Part shown: positions 22,697 through 31,925 of the stretch, one piece after another | Layout of the letters: each line of letters begins with the position of its first letter | How positions within the stretch are numbered: position 1 is the stretch's first letter | DNA from: a virus | Length of the DNA stretch: 37,616 nt | Reading direction: 5' to 3' (one strand) | Virus record (IMG/VR): IMGVR_UViG_3300037247_000346 | Span: 1 to 37,616 of that record | Translations under genes and position numbers: made by a program | Notes under the pieces: generated by a model | The model's database searches: none | What the model was told of the DNA's origin: nothing | The model's input: the letters and a program-made list of their open reading frames with translations, nothing else

Positions 22697-24123
22697 TGAA
22701 CGATAAACAAATCTCATTCCCGGCATTCTTCTTTATTTGGGCCGACTTCAAGGGTTGGAACGTTCCAAGCTTTCACGTCGATATATGCAAATGGCTTGAG
22801 CGCAAGGGCCGTGTCTCCGTGCTTGAGGTTTTCAGGGGCGCAGCTAAATCGACGATCACCGCGCTTTACATGGCATGGAAGTTGAGAGCCGACCCGACCT
22901 ACAGATTCTTGGTACAGTCTGCCGATGATCTTACGTCTAGTAAAATGAGTGCAGATGCGCAGCACGTTCTTAGTATGCACCCGCTTTGCATTGGCATGAA
23001 AGGCCGTTTATGGCAGACGATACGCTTTAGCGTCCTTGGCAACCCCGACCATCGTAATGCATCGGTTACGGCGCAGGGCATCATGGGTAATGTAACATCT
23101 TCGAGAGCCAACGAAGTTATCTTTGACGATGTTGAGGTTCCGAAAAATGTTATGACCCCCGGATTGAGAGAAACCTTGCGTCGGAGGATTTCTGATTCAA
23201 CGCACATTCTTGTTCCCGGCGGGAGCAAAACTTACATAGGTACACCGCATACCCACGACTCACTTTATGAGGAAGAAATTAAGGCCGGGGCCGATGCGTT
23301 GGTAATCCCATTGTTCGACAAAAACGGTAAGAGCGTATGGTCTGATTACTTCACCGAAGAAGAAATCGCATTTAGGCGTAAGGAGTGCAAGACGCAAAAC
23401 GAGTGGGATAGCCAGTATCTACTCAAGGCCCGCCCGCTCCATGAGATACGCCTTGATCCCGACAAGATAGTGCCTTACCAAGATATGCCGGTGATTCGCA
23501 AAGCGAACGGGCAGGTTGCTTTATATATCGGTGGCGACCGCATGATAGGTTGTTCGACTTATTGGGACGTTGCGCTCGGCAAGGCGGATAGTGACGACAG
23601 CGTTTTCTCTGCAATGTTTACCAACTCCAAAGGGCATTTGTTCTGGCAAGTCGCAGATGCGCTTACGGGCGAGGTCGATCCACAATGCGAGCAGATTTGC
23701 GATAAGGTAGAGCAGTTTTCTATTCCCGGTATCTGTATTGAGACAAACGGCCCCGGCGGGTTTGTCCCTGCGATACTTCGCAAGCATTTAAAGAAACGTC
23801 GTTTACGTTGCGGAGTAACCGAGATTCATGTTACAAAGAATAAGACAAGGCGCATACTCGATGCGTTTGATACGCCGCTCTCCGGGGGTTTTCTCCATGC
23901 GCATCAGAGCATTTTAGATGGTAAGCTCCCTGCTCAAATGCGGGATTGGATACCGCTTAACACGAACCAGAAGGATGATTTTATAGACTCCGGCGCAGGT
24001 GCGATACATAATACACCGGTGCGGATAGGCAAACTTGTTACCGAGGCGCAAGTGCTACCGTTCCGTGATTGGCGACCGGGACAGGGCAGCCACGAAGTTT
24101 CGGTAAGTTACAACAGGAGGTAG
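22693..24123 (+). CDS. terL: Terminase large subunit
   Basis: ATPase/nuclease motor, 476 residues. A deviant Walker A is at 46-54 (VFRGAAKST), Walker B at 141-148 (EVIFDDVE) and the coupling motif YIGTPH at 181-186. Nuclease candidates are D292 (STYWDVALG), E350 (ICIETNG) and the D428-D432 group (QKDDFIDSG). The overlap ATGATGA couples it to the ejection protein gene. It is far from the small subunit gene but, as in T7, lies after the internal virion genes. Confidence 0.9.
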   Translation: MMNDKQISFPAFFFIWADFKGWNVPSFHVDICKWLERKGRVSVLEVFRGAAKSTITALYMAWKLRADPTYRFLVQSADDLTSSKMSADAQHVLSMHPLCIGMKGRLWQTIRFSVLGNPDHRNASVTAQGIMGNVTSSRANEVIFDDVEVPKNVMTPGLRETLRRRISDSTHILVPGGSKTYIGTPHTHDSLYEEEIKAGADALVIPLFDKNGKSVWSDYFTEEEIAFRRKECKTQNEWDSQYLLKARPLHEIRLDPDKIVPYQDMPVIRKANGQVALYIGGDRMIGCSTYWDVALGKADSDDSVFSAMFTNSKGHLFWQVADALTGEVDPQCEQICDKVEQFSIPGICIETNGPGGFVPAILRKHLKKRRLRCGVTEIHVTKNKTRRILDAFDTPLSGGFLHAHQSILDGKLPAQMRDWIPLNTNQKDDFIDSGAGAIHNTPVRIGKLVTEAQVLPFRDWRPGQGSHEVSVSYNRR

Positions 24124-24125
24124 AA

Positions 24126-24593
24126 GTGGCAACGGTAATAGACAGATTTATGGCCTTTATACCTAAGAGGGAAAAGAATACCTGTTGGGTTTGGCAGGGT
24201 GGACGCAATGGTGAGGGCGAACCCTATGGTCGCTTTGGACTAAAGCAAGGTAAAACAGTCTATGCTCATCGTTACGCACGGGAGCTTATACATGGCCCAA
24301 TTCCCGAAGGTGTGTGTGTTCTTCATAAGTGCGACAATCCGCCGTGTGTTAATCCAGATCATTTGTTCTTAGGCACACGGGCGGATAATAACGCTGACAA
24401 AATGATGAAAGGACGTTTTCCTGTCCCGAAGGGAGAATTAAACGGTAGGAGTATATTGACCGAGCAAAATGTTCATAAAATACGTGATTTGATAAAGATA
24501 GGGATTCCGCTCAAGAAAATAGCGTGTCGGATGCAGGTTGCACATAATACAATATATGATATAGCTACCGGAAGGCGTTGGTCGCATATCTAA
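24126..24593 (+). CDS. HNH homing-type endonuclease
   Basis: A GTG start with AGGAGG upstream, 155 residues. The classic free-standing phage HNH motif is present: H67-x-C69, C74, N76-P-D-H79 (LHKCDNPPCVNPDHLFLGTR), followed by ADNNADKM. An N-terminal CWVWQGGRNGEGEPYGRF is usual in this family. The C-terminal NVHKIRDLIKIGIPLKKIA looks like a helix-turn-helix for target binding. It follows terL by 2 bases, a typical insertion site for such mobile genes; in some phages an HNH enzyme assists the terminase. Confidence 0.85.
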   Translation: MATVIDRFMAFIPKREKNTCWVWQGGRNGEGEPYGRFGLKQGKTVYAHRYARELIHGPIPEGVCVLHKCDNPPCVNPDHLFLGTRADNNADKMMKGRFPVPKGELNGRSILTEQNVHKIRDLIKIGIPLKKIACRMQVAHNTIYDIATGRRWSHI

Positions 24594-24603
24594 GGAGGTT
24601 ATT

Positions 24604-26094
24604 TTGCCCGTAGCCGAACAAGTAAGAGTCAACACTCATTTGGGAAACGGAGTCACAACCAACTTTGCATACGGATACCGAATCTTTGAAGATGCCGACT
24701 TGACCGTAACGGTCGATGGTGTCATTCAAACGCTTACGACCGATTACACGGTAAATGGCGCGGGTGACGATAGCGGCGGCACGATTGACTTTATTACTGC
24801 ACCGATAAATCTGTCCGTTGTCACCCTCTCCGGCGAATTGGCTTACGATAGAACGACCGACTATATTCAGAACGGCGGGATGCGTGCGGACACATTCGAC
24901 AACGATCACGATAAATCTACGATGCAGATTCAGCAACTTCGCCGGGACATTAAGCGTTCTATAAAAGTACCTATCGAAGAAACGACCGACCAAGAGGTTT
25001 CGTTTACTCCGGCAAACAGAGCGGATAAGATACTCGCCTTTGATGCTGCCGGTCTGCCGGTTGCAGCTTCTATCACCGATCTTTCATCCATCCTTACGAC
25101 CGTTGACACAAGCCTTGCCCTTTCGAGCGAGGTTCTTAGTGTCGTTATCCCGAACCGTCAAGCAGTAGCCGGGGGTACGGTCGATGCTATAACGGCAATC
25201 TTCGTACCTACTATCGCGGCCCTTGCAAACAATATCGAGGTTATGGTCGAGGCGAGCGGTGCAAATACTTCTACCACGCCGACCTTTGAGCCCGATGGCT
25301 TGATCGCCAAGACTATGGTTAAGGGAAGTAATCAGGCTTTGATACCGGGTGACGTTCCGGGTGCGAACTTCCGGATGCACCTTGTCTTTGATGCTACGCT
25401 TGACAAGTGGGTACTCTTAAATCCAGTCAATCCATCAGCACTCGCGGCAGGTACGGCAGCACTTCCTGTTGTTGGTTGGATTAACACGGGATTTTACGAG
25501 AGCGCGGCTGATGAAATAGGCGTGTCTTGTAACGGAGCTATAAGATGGAATTTTAGCGCAACATCTTTCACGGCTGCTGATACCAACGGCCCCGCCTTGC
25601 AGAACGAAGCATCGTCTGTAATAAATCCAACATTATGTCCTGACAAGGCAGATGTTACCGCAGGGTGGGGGGGAACCTCTGGAAATCTTAGTGGAATAAT
25701 TGGTGGCGCGGAGATAGTAAGAGTAGTCGCCTCTGGCTTGACCGTACAGGTTGCCGCTGCCTCTCCCCCGGCTATCAACACACTTTCAAAGGATAACATC
25801 GTCAAGGCGTGGGTAAACTTCGATGAAACCGGGTCGATAAATGATAGCTTCAATGTTTCTAGTATTAATGACGATGCGACAGGTCGCTGGACGGTAAATT
25901 GGGATACCGATTTTGCCAATGCGAATTACGGGGCGTGGGGTACTGCTGTCCCCGAAGATTCTTCTGATGGATATATGCACATTGTAAAGGCGGGAACGTA
26001 TGCCGTAGGTGCGATACAGATGGAGTTGCGAAATTCTGGCGGTACATTAATCGATGGCTCTGTAATGAACGTATTTGCTATGGGAGATCAATAA
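24604..26094 (+). CDS. Tail fibre with T7 gp17-type N-terminal domain
   Basis: A TTG start follows AAGGAGG. Residues 1-125 match the T7 tail fibre N-terminal domain that attaches to the tail: FAYGYRIFEDADLTVTVDG, YDRTTDYIQNGGMRADTFDN and LRRDIKRSIKVP. Residues ~165-350 are beta-rich, and the C-terminus (RWTVNWDTDFANANYGAWG) looks like a receptor-binding tip rather than a peptidase. Total 496 residues. Confidence 0.85.
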   Translation: MPVAEQVRVNTHLGNGVTTNFAYGYRIFEDADLTVTVDGVIQTLTTDYTVNGAGDDSGGTIDFITAPINLSVVTLSGELAYDRTTDYIQNGGMRADTFDNDHDKSTMQIQQLRRDIKRSIKVPIEETTDQEVSFTPANRADKILAFDAAGLPVAASITDLSSILTTVDTSLALSSEVLSVVIPNRQAVAGGTVDAITAIFVPTIAALANNIEVMVEASGANTSTTPTFEPDGLIAKTMVKGSNQALIPGDVPGANFRMHLVFDATLDKWVLLNPVNPSALAAGTAALPVVGWINTGFYESAADEIGVSCNGAIRWNFSATSFTAADTNGPALQNEASSVINPTLCPDKADVTAGWGGTSGNLSGIIGGAEIVRVVASGLTVQVAAASPPAINTLSKDNIVKAWVNFDETGSINDSFNVSSINDDATGRWTVNWDTDFANANYGAWGTAVPEDSSDGYMHIVKAGTYAVGAIQMELRNSGGTLIDGSVMNVFAMGDQ

Positions 26095-26095
26095 T

Positions 26096-26464
26096 ATGAA
26101 TGTGAGGGTTTATTACAAGCCTGACGGCTCGGTAGTTGTGATTCATCCCGCACCAAAGGCAAGAAGAAAAGGTGAGTCCAACCAAGACTTTTTGGATAGA
26201 GTGGCTACAAAAGCAGCTTACAGTGCAGGGCTTGAGGGTTTGCCTTATGATGATGTTGACCCCGCAACCTTACCTGATAGAAAGGATAGGGACAAGTGGC
26301 GGGGGTCGAAGGCGCAGGGGCTTCGCATTGATCCTTCCGTTGTGACCCTAGCCGAGCAGCGACAGGCCGTAGAGTATGCGCTCGACGCAGAGCTTGCCAA
26401 GCCCGCGCCCAATGCTGTAACCGCGTTGAAGTTGCAGAGACAGTTGGATACGAGGAATTATTAA
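26096..26464 (+). CDS. Hypothetical protein after the tail fibre (122 residues)
   Basis: The start at 26096 follows GGGAGATC and abuts the tail fibre stop. The N-terminus is a strand pair (MNVRVYYKPDGSVVVIHPAP), then DQDFLDRVATKA-like helices and a DKWRGSKAQGLRID segment common to small tail-fibre-associated proteins. It may be a fibre chaperone or minor tail component. Confidence 0.65.
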   Translation: MNVRVYYKPDGSVVVIHPAPKARRKGESNQDFLDRVATKAAYSAGLEGLPYDDVDPATLPDRKDRDKWRGSKAQGLRIDPSVVTLAEQRQAVEYALDAELAKPAPNAVTALKLQRQLDTRNY

Positions 26465-26475
26465 GGAGATTTACC

Positions 26476-26598
26476 GTGCCGGTAGTTCTTGACAAAAACA
26501 AAAAGAAGAAGCGCAAAAAGGATCATAGAAAGCCCAATCCCAATTCTAGGGTATTTAAGAAACTCCGGAGATCGATAACAGTCGGGAGGAAGGGTTAA
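26476..26598 (+). CDS. Highly basic micro-protein (40 residues)
   Basis: A GTG start with AAGGAG upstream; the stop overlaps the next start (TAATG). About half the residues are Lys or Arg (DKNKKKKRKKDHRKPNPNSR and KKLRRSITVGRKG). It may bind nucleic acid. No family is recognised. Confidence 0.65.
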   Translation: MPVVLDKNKKKKRKKDHRKPNPNSRVFKKLRRSITVGRKG

Positions 26599-26906
26599 TG
26601 TTTACACCGATAGCAGGAATTTGGGCTAAATGCGGCGATCATTTTCCGTACCTGTTTTGTATTGCTTCGGCGGGCAAATTAAAACTGGATTTAAATAAAA
26701 TCGCAGAGGCAGTTATTATTGCGGTTATCGTGGGGGCGATAGTTGGGTGGAGTATACGCCCCGCCCTAGATATTTTGTTGGACAAGATAACCCATGTCGA
26801 GCAAAGAGTTGATAAAATATATGAAGATATTTATGCGCCGAGTATTCCGGAGGCGAAGAATAAGGGGGTGGCTAATGTTTACCGAAAACCTCAAGACCGT
26901 TCTTAA
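26598..26906 (+). CDS. Small membrane protein of the lysis region (102 residues)
   Basis: One clear membrane helix at about 36-52 (AEAVIIAVIVGAIVGW), followed by a charged helical domain (LLDKITHVEQRVDKIYEDIY). An N-terminal hydrophobic segment (MFTPIAGIWAKCGDHFPYLF) may form a second span. The location before the lysozyme suggests a holin or spanin-like role. It overlaps the lysozyme by 32 bases. Confidence 0.65.
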   Translation: MFTPIAGIWAKCGDHFPYLFCIASAGKLKLDLNKIAEAVIIAVIVGAIVGWSIRPALDILLDKITHVEQRVDKIYEDIYAPSIPEAKNKGVANVYRKPQDRS

Positions 26907-27285
26907 AAAGCATGAGGCAGACCGTCTTGATCTATATAAATGCTCTGCCGGTAAATGGACAATCGGGACAGGGCATAATATTCAGGATAACGGAATTCCG
27001 CAAGAAGTGTCAGACCTACTTCTCGATATTGATGTCAAGGACGTGCTTAAGAAGTGTCGAGAAAACTTCAAGTGGTTCTGCGGCCTGTCCGAGACGCGGC
27101 GCATCGTCGTTGCCAGTATGGTCTTTAATCTCGGCTTGGTAGGTTTCAAGAAGTTCCGCAAGACGATTATCTGTATAGGGCTCAAGGAGTACAAAGGTGC
27201 TGCGCTCGAAATGCTTGATTCACGGTGGGCGGAGCAAGTGGGACGTAGGGCCGTTGAATTGGCCGATATGATGGTGGAGGGATAG
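26875..27285 (+). CDS. GH24 lysozyme (endolysin)
   Basis: 136 residues with the start at 26875 after GGGGGTGG. It follows the T4 lysozyme pattern: E14 as catalytic acid and T29 in WTIGTGHN at the expected spacing. Position 23, Asp20 in T4 lysozyme, is Cys (YKCSAGKW). Cys occurs here in a subset of GH24 enzymes, and T4 lysozyme D20C is reported to keep activity. It has no signal peptide, so a holin is needed for export. Confidence 0.85.
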   Translation: MFTENLKTVLKKHEADRLDLYKCSAGKWTIGTGHNIQDNGIPQEVSDLLLDIDVKDVLKKCRENFKWFCGLSETRRIVVASMVFNLGLVGFKKFRKTIICIGLKEYKGAALEMLDSRWAEQVGRRAVELADMMVEG

Positions 27286-27286
27286 C

Positions 27287-27838
27287 ATGGTACTACCGAT
27301 TATAATGGCTCTCGCCCAAGCCGTAGGCCCTCGGGTCGTGGGGCTTCTTGCAGGTGAGACGGCTGGCAAGGCGGTGGAGGTGATCTCACAGACTGCCAGA
27401 GCCTTAACGGGAGAATCGACCGACGAAGCGGCACTCAAAGCCCTGGAAGACAAACCGGAGCTAATGGTTAAATACAGGGCCGATATGAACGAACACGCCG
27501 TCGAGATGTACGCCGCAGAGACCGAGCGGCAGAAGGCCCATAACGAAGCTATACACCTAGAGCACGCCAATAAGCATGGCTTCGTAAGGAACATGAGGCC
27601 CCTGTTCGGCTATACCGTTATTTACATGATCTTCATGACGTTTAATACCATCGTCTACACCATGTTGAGACATGGCCCCGATGACGCTATCAAAGTCATT
27701 AAGGCATTTTCCGAGATGGAGTGGATCTATATAGCCGCGCTCTCAGCTATCGGCGTTTACATCTCGAAGCGGAGCAAGGATAAAAATCCCTTGGCCCTCG
27801 GGTCTATCGGCAGTCTGCTAAAGAAGATAAGGAGGTAG
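27287..27838 (+). CDS. Holin-like membrane protein (GTA holin 3TM type)
   Basis: 183 residues. Membrane helices are at 107-127 (PLFGYTVIYMIFMTFNTIVY) and 146-160 (WIYIAALSAIGVYI). The first 30 residues are moderately hydrophobic (LPIIMALAQAVGPRVVGLL). The helical charged segment and MRPLFGY motif resemble the three-helix holin family of gene transfer agents. GGAGGG precedes the ATG. It follows the lysozyme directly. Confidence 0.75.
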   Translation: MVLPIIMALAQAVGPRVVGLLAGETAGKAVEVISQTARALTGESTDEAALKALEDKPELMVKYRADMNEHAVEMYAAETERQKAHNEAIHLEHANKHGFVRNMRPLFGYTVIYMIFMTFNTIVYTMLRHGPDDAIKVIKAFSEMEWIYIAALSAIGVYISKRSKDKNPLALGSIGSLLKKIRR

Positions 27839-27840
27839 TG

Positions 27841-28215
27841 ATGAAGCGATTAATATTCATAGTTCTGGCAGTGCTCTTTCTAGCGATGGCGCCGGACTCG
27901 TATGCGGCGGTGCCGATGGAGTATTCGTGCACCAGCCCAACGACCAACACGGACGGCTCGGCGATCAACGACCTCGCGCTCCTACGCTTCTGTTGCGGGG
28001 CTCAATGCGTGGACGTTCCGGCTCCGTCACCTACCGGGGGTGACGTTGTATCTTATGTTGACCTGGACAACAGCTTCGCTCCGCTCGGAGCCAAGACCGA
28101 GTGCACATGGGTCGCAGAGGATACGGTGGGGCTTGTAAGCGATCCGTTACCGTATACCGCAAGGCTTTTTCGTCCAGACCCGCCCACAAAGGCCCAAGGG
28201 AAAAGGGTAAAGTAG
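27841..28215 (+). CDS. Secreted small protein (124 residues)
   Basis: Signal peptide MKRLIFIVLAVLFLAMAPDS with likely cleavage after SYA. The mature part is a compact beta-domain with four cysteines (YSCTSP, RFCCGAQCVDV, TECTW), probably disulfide-bonded, and resembles a fibronectin-type fold. A GTG at 27838 is an alternative start but is too close to AGGAGG. The mature protein would be periplasmic, so it may help lysis or exclude other phages. Confidence 0.7.
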   Translation: MKRLIFIVLAVLFLAMAPDSYAAVPMEYSCTSPTTNTDGSAINDLALLRFCCGAQCVDVPAPSPTGGDVVSYVDLDNSFAPLGAKTECTWVAEDTVGLVSDPLPYTARLFRPDPPTKAQGKRVK

Positions 28216-28251
28216 GAAAGGGCCGGAAGAAACTATAACGGGGTTGATGAA

Positions 28252-28422
28252 ATGATAATAACTATCGAATTTGAAAAAGATAAAGGCGAGGAATGGATAC
28301 AGGACGCCGTTGATTCCGTTTGCAATATACTGAAAAAATACGGAGGAACGTACAACGTGAGGGGCATCCCCGGAGTAATGGAGGATAACGAGATTACCAA
28401 GGACGACTCAATACAGCTATGA
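28252..28422 (+). CDS. Hypothetical acidic protein (56 residues)
   Basis: Starts MIITIEFEKDKGEEW, ends KDDSIQL, with GGGGTTGATGA upstream. The stop overlaps the start of the beta-helix gene (ATGA), so it is probably coupled to that gene. A small alpha/beta fold is likely; the function is unknown. Confidence 0.65.
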   Translation: MIITIEFEKDKGEEWIQDAVDSVCNILKKYGGTYNVRGIPGVMEDNEITKDDSIQL

Positions 28423-29918
28423 AACGCATCTACCGAGTAGGAAATAAGTATGCCCCTTCCCATCCCAACTTTTTGAAAGGGTGGAGGGACGGGCAATTGA
28501 TAGATATACGTCCCGATGACTATCAAGAAGGTCGGATGGAACGGATGCACTTTCTTATCATACAGACCCCCGAGGACTATTGGGCGTTAAGGGGTTCTAC
28601 CGACTGGAAGTCTGACAAAGCTCAGGTCATGGACTTCAAAAAGTTCCTCGTCCCGACAGATAGCAACGGTAAGTATCCTTGGGAGTTTGGATATCTTGAA
28701 GATGAGGAAATTATAAGAAAAAGGGATTGGTTCGTTGATATTGAAAAACTACTTTCCGACAAATGGATTACCCAAGCCGACCACGATGGCATCCGTGACT
28801 TTAGCAGAGAGTACGGAAGCATCTCCATTAATAGGCCTATAGAAGATTACCTTGTTCACGAGGATGTCAAGGCCAGAATAAACCCAACTATTCATAACAT
28901 GGCGGTAGCGGTAGGCACTTTCTCAATAGGTGCTGGTCTTGATTATGCCACGGTCACAGCCTTTGAAGCCGACATAGCCGTCACCATGACAGGCAATCTT
29001 ACGGGGGAACACGCCGACGAAGAAACAGCAATATCTACTGGCATAACCTTTGATACCGACGCAGCTGGATTTCTCTTAAAACTCACGGCTGCTTCCGGGG
29101 CAGAACACAATGGCGGTGTTTATGGGAACGGAGCGAGAATTAATTATGCAGGTTTCGATAATATATCTTTCGATGAAACAACAGATGGAGACTTAGACAA
29201 TGTGGAAGTATCTAAGTTAGCTCTTGATATATCCGGTAATTCAAATTCAGGTATCAGGTTCCTAGACGGTGGCAATAGCGGTGAGCTTTTAGCCGATAGG
29301 CTTTTAATCAAGGGAGATAGTATCTGTGATTGGGGTATTAATACCGGAGGATTAAATGCTCAAAATGTAGTTATACGTAATAACATAATGTATGGGATTA
29401 CTGACGCATCCAATGGGGCGGCAATTAGGATACAAAGGAATGACGGCAATTTCACCGTCTATAATAATACCTGTATTAAGAATAGAAATAACATATACAA
29501 TGATTCAAGTAGTTTAGGCAGCACCACATTAATAGTAAAAAATAATTTAACACAAGGAGGAACAAACGCCGATTGGTTCGAGGCCGGAGCTGCTGGATTT
29601 GGCACAACGGCTAAGAACATAAGCGAGGATGTAACCTCACCCGATGCCAGTTATCGTAGTAAAGACCTCCATACCAATACAATATTTTTTGATTATGCAA
29701 ATGATGATTATAAACTTGACCCTGCCGGTGACGCTACCAACTTGGCGATAGCGGACGATGGAGAAAATCTATTCGGCGTGGGTGTTACGGAAGATATTGC
29801 AGGTCAGGCTAGAGACAATGGAACGCCGTTCTGGATAGGAGCTAGTCATATTGCGGCGGCGGTTGGCGGTATCGTCACCCCTTACTACTATACGAATTTA
29901 CTGGCAGGAGGTAGGTAA
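28419..29918 (+). CDS. Adsorption protein with beta-helix domain
   Basis: 499 residues. Residues 1-160 form a separate, charged N-terminal domain (RIYRVGNKYAPSHPNFLKGW start). From ~280 the repeating NNI/GI pattern (VVIRNNIMYGITDASNGAA, NNTCIKNRNNIYNDSSSLG) is characteristic of a right-handed parallel beta-helix as in tailspikes. The C-terminus is a short hydrophobic strand (GGIVTPYYYTNLLAGG). It may bind or degrade host polysaccharide; no catalytic triad can be named. Confidence 0.7.
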   Translation: MKRIYRVGNKYAPSHPNFLKGWRDGQLIDIRPDDYQEGRMERMHFLIIQTPEDYWALRGSTDWKSDKAQVMDFKKFLVPTDSNGKYPWEFGYLEDEEIIRKRDWFVDIEKLLSDKWITQADHDGIRDFSREYGSISINRPIEDYLVHEDVKARINPTIHNMAVAVGTFSIGAGLDYATVTAFEADIAVTMTGNLTGEHADEETAISTGITFDTDAAGFLLKLTAASGAEHNGGVYGNGARINYAGFDNISFDETTDGDLDNVEVSKLALDISGNSNSGIRFLDGGNSGELLADRLLIKGDSICDWGINTGGLNAQNVVIRNNIMYGITDASNGAAIRIQRNDGNFTVYNNTCIKNRNNIYNDSSSLGSTTLIVKNNLTQGGTNADWFEAGAAGFGTTAKNISEDVTSPDASYRSKDLHTNTIFFDYANDDYKLDPAGDATNLAIADDGENLFGVGVTEDIAGQARDNGTPFWIGASHIAAAVGGIVTPYYYTNLLAGGR

Positions 29919-31924
29919 TGCAAAAGAATGTAGCCGGTCAAAAGTGGGTAGTCTTTGCGTTCAACAGAACAACCAACGTGCCTCTGACGGGGGATGCCGC
30001 AAACATAACTGCGAACCTTCGACTTGATGGCGGTGCGGCTAATGCCGTGGATGATACCAATCCCACCGAGCTTGAGGACGGGTACTATGTCTTTGACATA
30101 ACGCAAGCAGAGTCGAACGCTGAGAATATAGTCATAGCCCCGGTAAGCTCAACAGGAGATATTCAGGTTATCGGTGTACCGGGAGTTGTATACACTACCG
30201 CTGCCAACTCCCCTGATCTTAGCGTGGAAGTCACCACAGGCCGTATCTTCTTAGCGGCTACTGGTCTTGATGCAATAAGCCAAGCTGCTACTGGTATGGT
30301 AGAAATAGCCAAAGCCATTTGGGATAGAGTCTTGAGCGGCGCAACTCACAACATCGCTTCTAGTGCAGGTAGAAGATTAAGACAACTAGCGAGTAATATA
30401 TATACCGATGGTACTGCTCAAGCCGGGGGCGCAAATACCATAACTCTTGCCGCCGGAGAAAGTGCCATCGATGATATATTCTGGCAGTCCTATGTGGGTA
30501 TCGTCGGTGGAACGGGCGCGGGACAAGGCCATCATATTCTGGCCTATAATGGCACGACAAAAGTTGCCGTTATAGATGATGATTGGATCGTGCAGCCGGA
30601 CGCTACATCGGAATATGTAATTTACGGTTCCGGTTCTCACGATGAAATTATGTCAGGTCTTGCACAAGCCGGGGCCAACGATTCTATTACATTAGAATCA
30701 ACGGCTCATACCGGCGACGACCGAGTAAAGGACTGTTATGTAGTAGTTTTAAGCGGGACAGGAGCGCATCAGGCCCGGCTAATTACCGCTTACAATGGCA
30801 CGACAAAGGTGGCAACCGTATATCCGGATTGGATCGTTAATCCAGATGCCACAAGTGGTTATTCAGTTATTCCGATAGGACAAAACAATGTATGGGATCA
30901 AATCTTAACAGGTTCAACCCATAACATAACCAATTCTAGCGGTAAGCAGCTTCGGGAAATCAGAGAGATCGGAGTCTACGAGGGAGGGCAGATTTGGATA
31001 GATACGCTTAACGGCGTAGCCGGGACGACCAACTATGAAAACGGAACGGTAGACAATCCGGTTGATTCGATAGCTGATGCGCGCACGTTAGCCGTAAGTC
31101 TTGGACTTATGAGATTCAGGCTTGCACCGGGTTCCGGTATAACTTTGGCAGCATCTTTCATTAATTACGAATTCAATGGCAACAACTGGACGCTTGCTCT
31201 TGGTGGACAAGATATATCCGGTTCTCATTTCTTCGGTGCAGAAGTTTCTGGTACGGGTGTAGGCGCAGCAAGTGCCGACTTCCACAATTGCGTCCTCGGA
31301 ACCTGTACCCTTAATCAGTTCCACGCAACACATTGCGGTTTTGATGGAACGATTACTTTTGGCCTAGCAGGAGAGTATCTTGTAAGCCATTGCTATTCTG
31401 CTGTTGCGGGTGGAGCAACGCCAATTTTCGACACAGGTGCAGGAATAGCAAATGTTAACTTAGCCATGCCGGATTGGTATAATGGTATCGAGATAAGGAA
31501 TCTCAACCAAGCCGGTGTCGACGAGTTCAGTATCTCCGGTACTGGTCAAATCATATACGCCGCATCTTCAAGCGGAACAGTTCACCAGCGTGGCGATTGG
31601 ATGGTTACGAATACTGGCGGGGTGACGATAATCGCTGACGACAACACGACCGTCTTGGGCGATCAGGCAAGGTCAGCCGCAACAATTCAAAAAGGCGCAG
31701 CCGTTTCCGGCACGCTCTCAACTACTGAAATGACCACAGACCTTACGGTTTCAATACTCGACCAATTCAACGGGAGAACCCTCATCTTTGCAAATGATAC
31801 GATCACGGCAGCGTTGCGGGGTCAAGGAACCGAGATAACAGCGACAACGGTGGCGGATAGTAAATTAGGGTTTACCGCCCTCACTACGGCTCCGGTTGTT
31901 GGGGATACTTTTTCGGTAAATTAG
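29918..31924 (+). CDS. Tail-fibre-like protein with internal duplication
   Basis: 668 residues. The first ~95 residues are a bacterial-Ig-like strand domain (ITANLRLDGGAANAVDDTNP). Two motifs occur twice: WDRVLSGATHNI / WDQILTGSTHNI, and ILAYNGTTKVAVIDDDWIV / ITAYNGTTKVATVYPDWIV. The C-terminal half is beta-rich and Gly/Thr-rich like trimeric fibres. It overlaps the beta-helix gene by one base (TAATG) and likely acts in host recognition. Confidence 0.7.
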   Translation: MQKNVAGQKWVVFAFNRTTNVPLTGDAANITANLRLDGGAANAVDDTNPTELEDGYYVFDITQAESNAENIVIAPVSSTGDIQVIGVPGVVYTTAANSPDLSVEVTTGRIFLAATGLDAISQAATGMVEIAKAIWDRVLSGATHNIASSAGRRLRQLASNIYTDGTAQAGGANTITLAAGESAIDDIFWQSYVGIVGGTGAGQGHHILAYNGTTKVAVIDDDWIVQPDATSEYVIYGSGSHDEIMSGLAQAGANDSITLESTAHTGDDRVKDCYVVVLSGTGAHQARLITAYNGTTKVATVYPDWIVNPDATSGYSVIPIGQNNVWDQILTGSTHNITNSSGKQLREIREIGVYEGGQIWIDTLNGVAGTTNYENGTVDNPVDSIADARTLAVSLGLMRFRLAPGSGITLAASFINYEFNGNNWTLALGGQDISGSHFFGAEVSGTGVGAASADFHNCVLGTCTLNQFHATHCGFDGTITFGLAGEYLVSHCYSAVAGGATPIFDTGAGIANVNLAMPDWYNGIEIRNLNQAGVDEFSISGTGQIIYAASSSGTVHQRGDWMVTNTGGVTIIADDNTTVLGDQARSAATIQKGAAVSGTLSTTEMTTDLTVSILDQFNGRTLIFANDTITAALRGQGTEITATTVADSKLGFTALTTAPVVGDTFSVN

Positions 31925-31925
31925 T

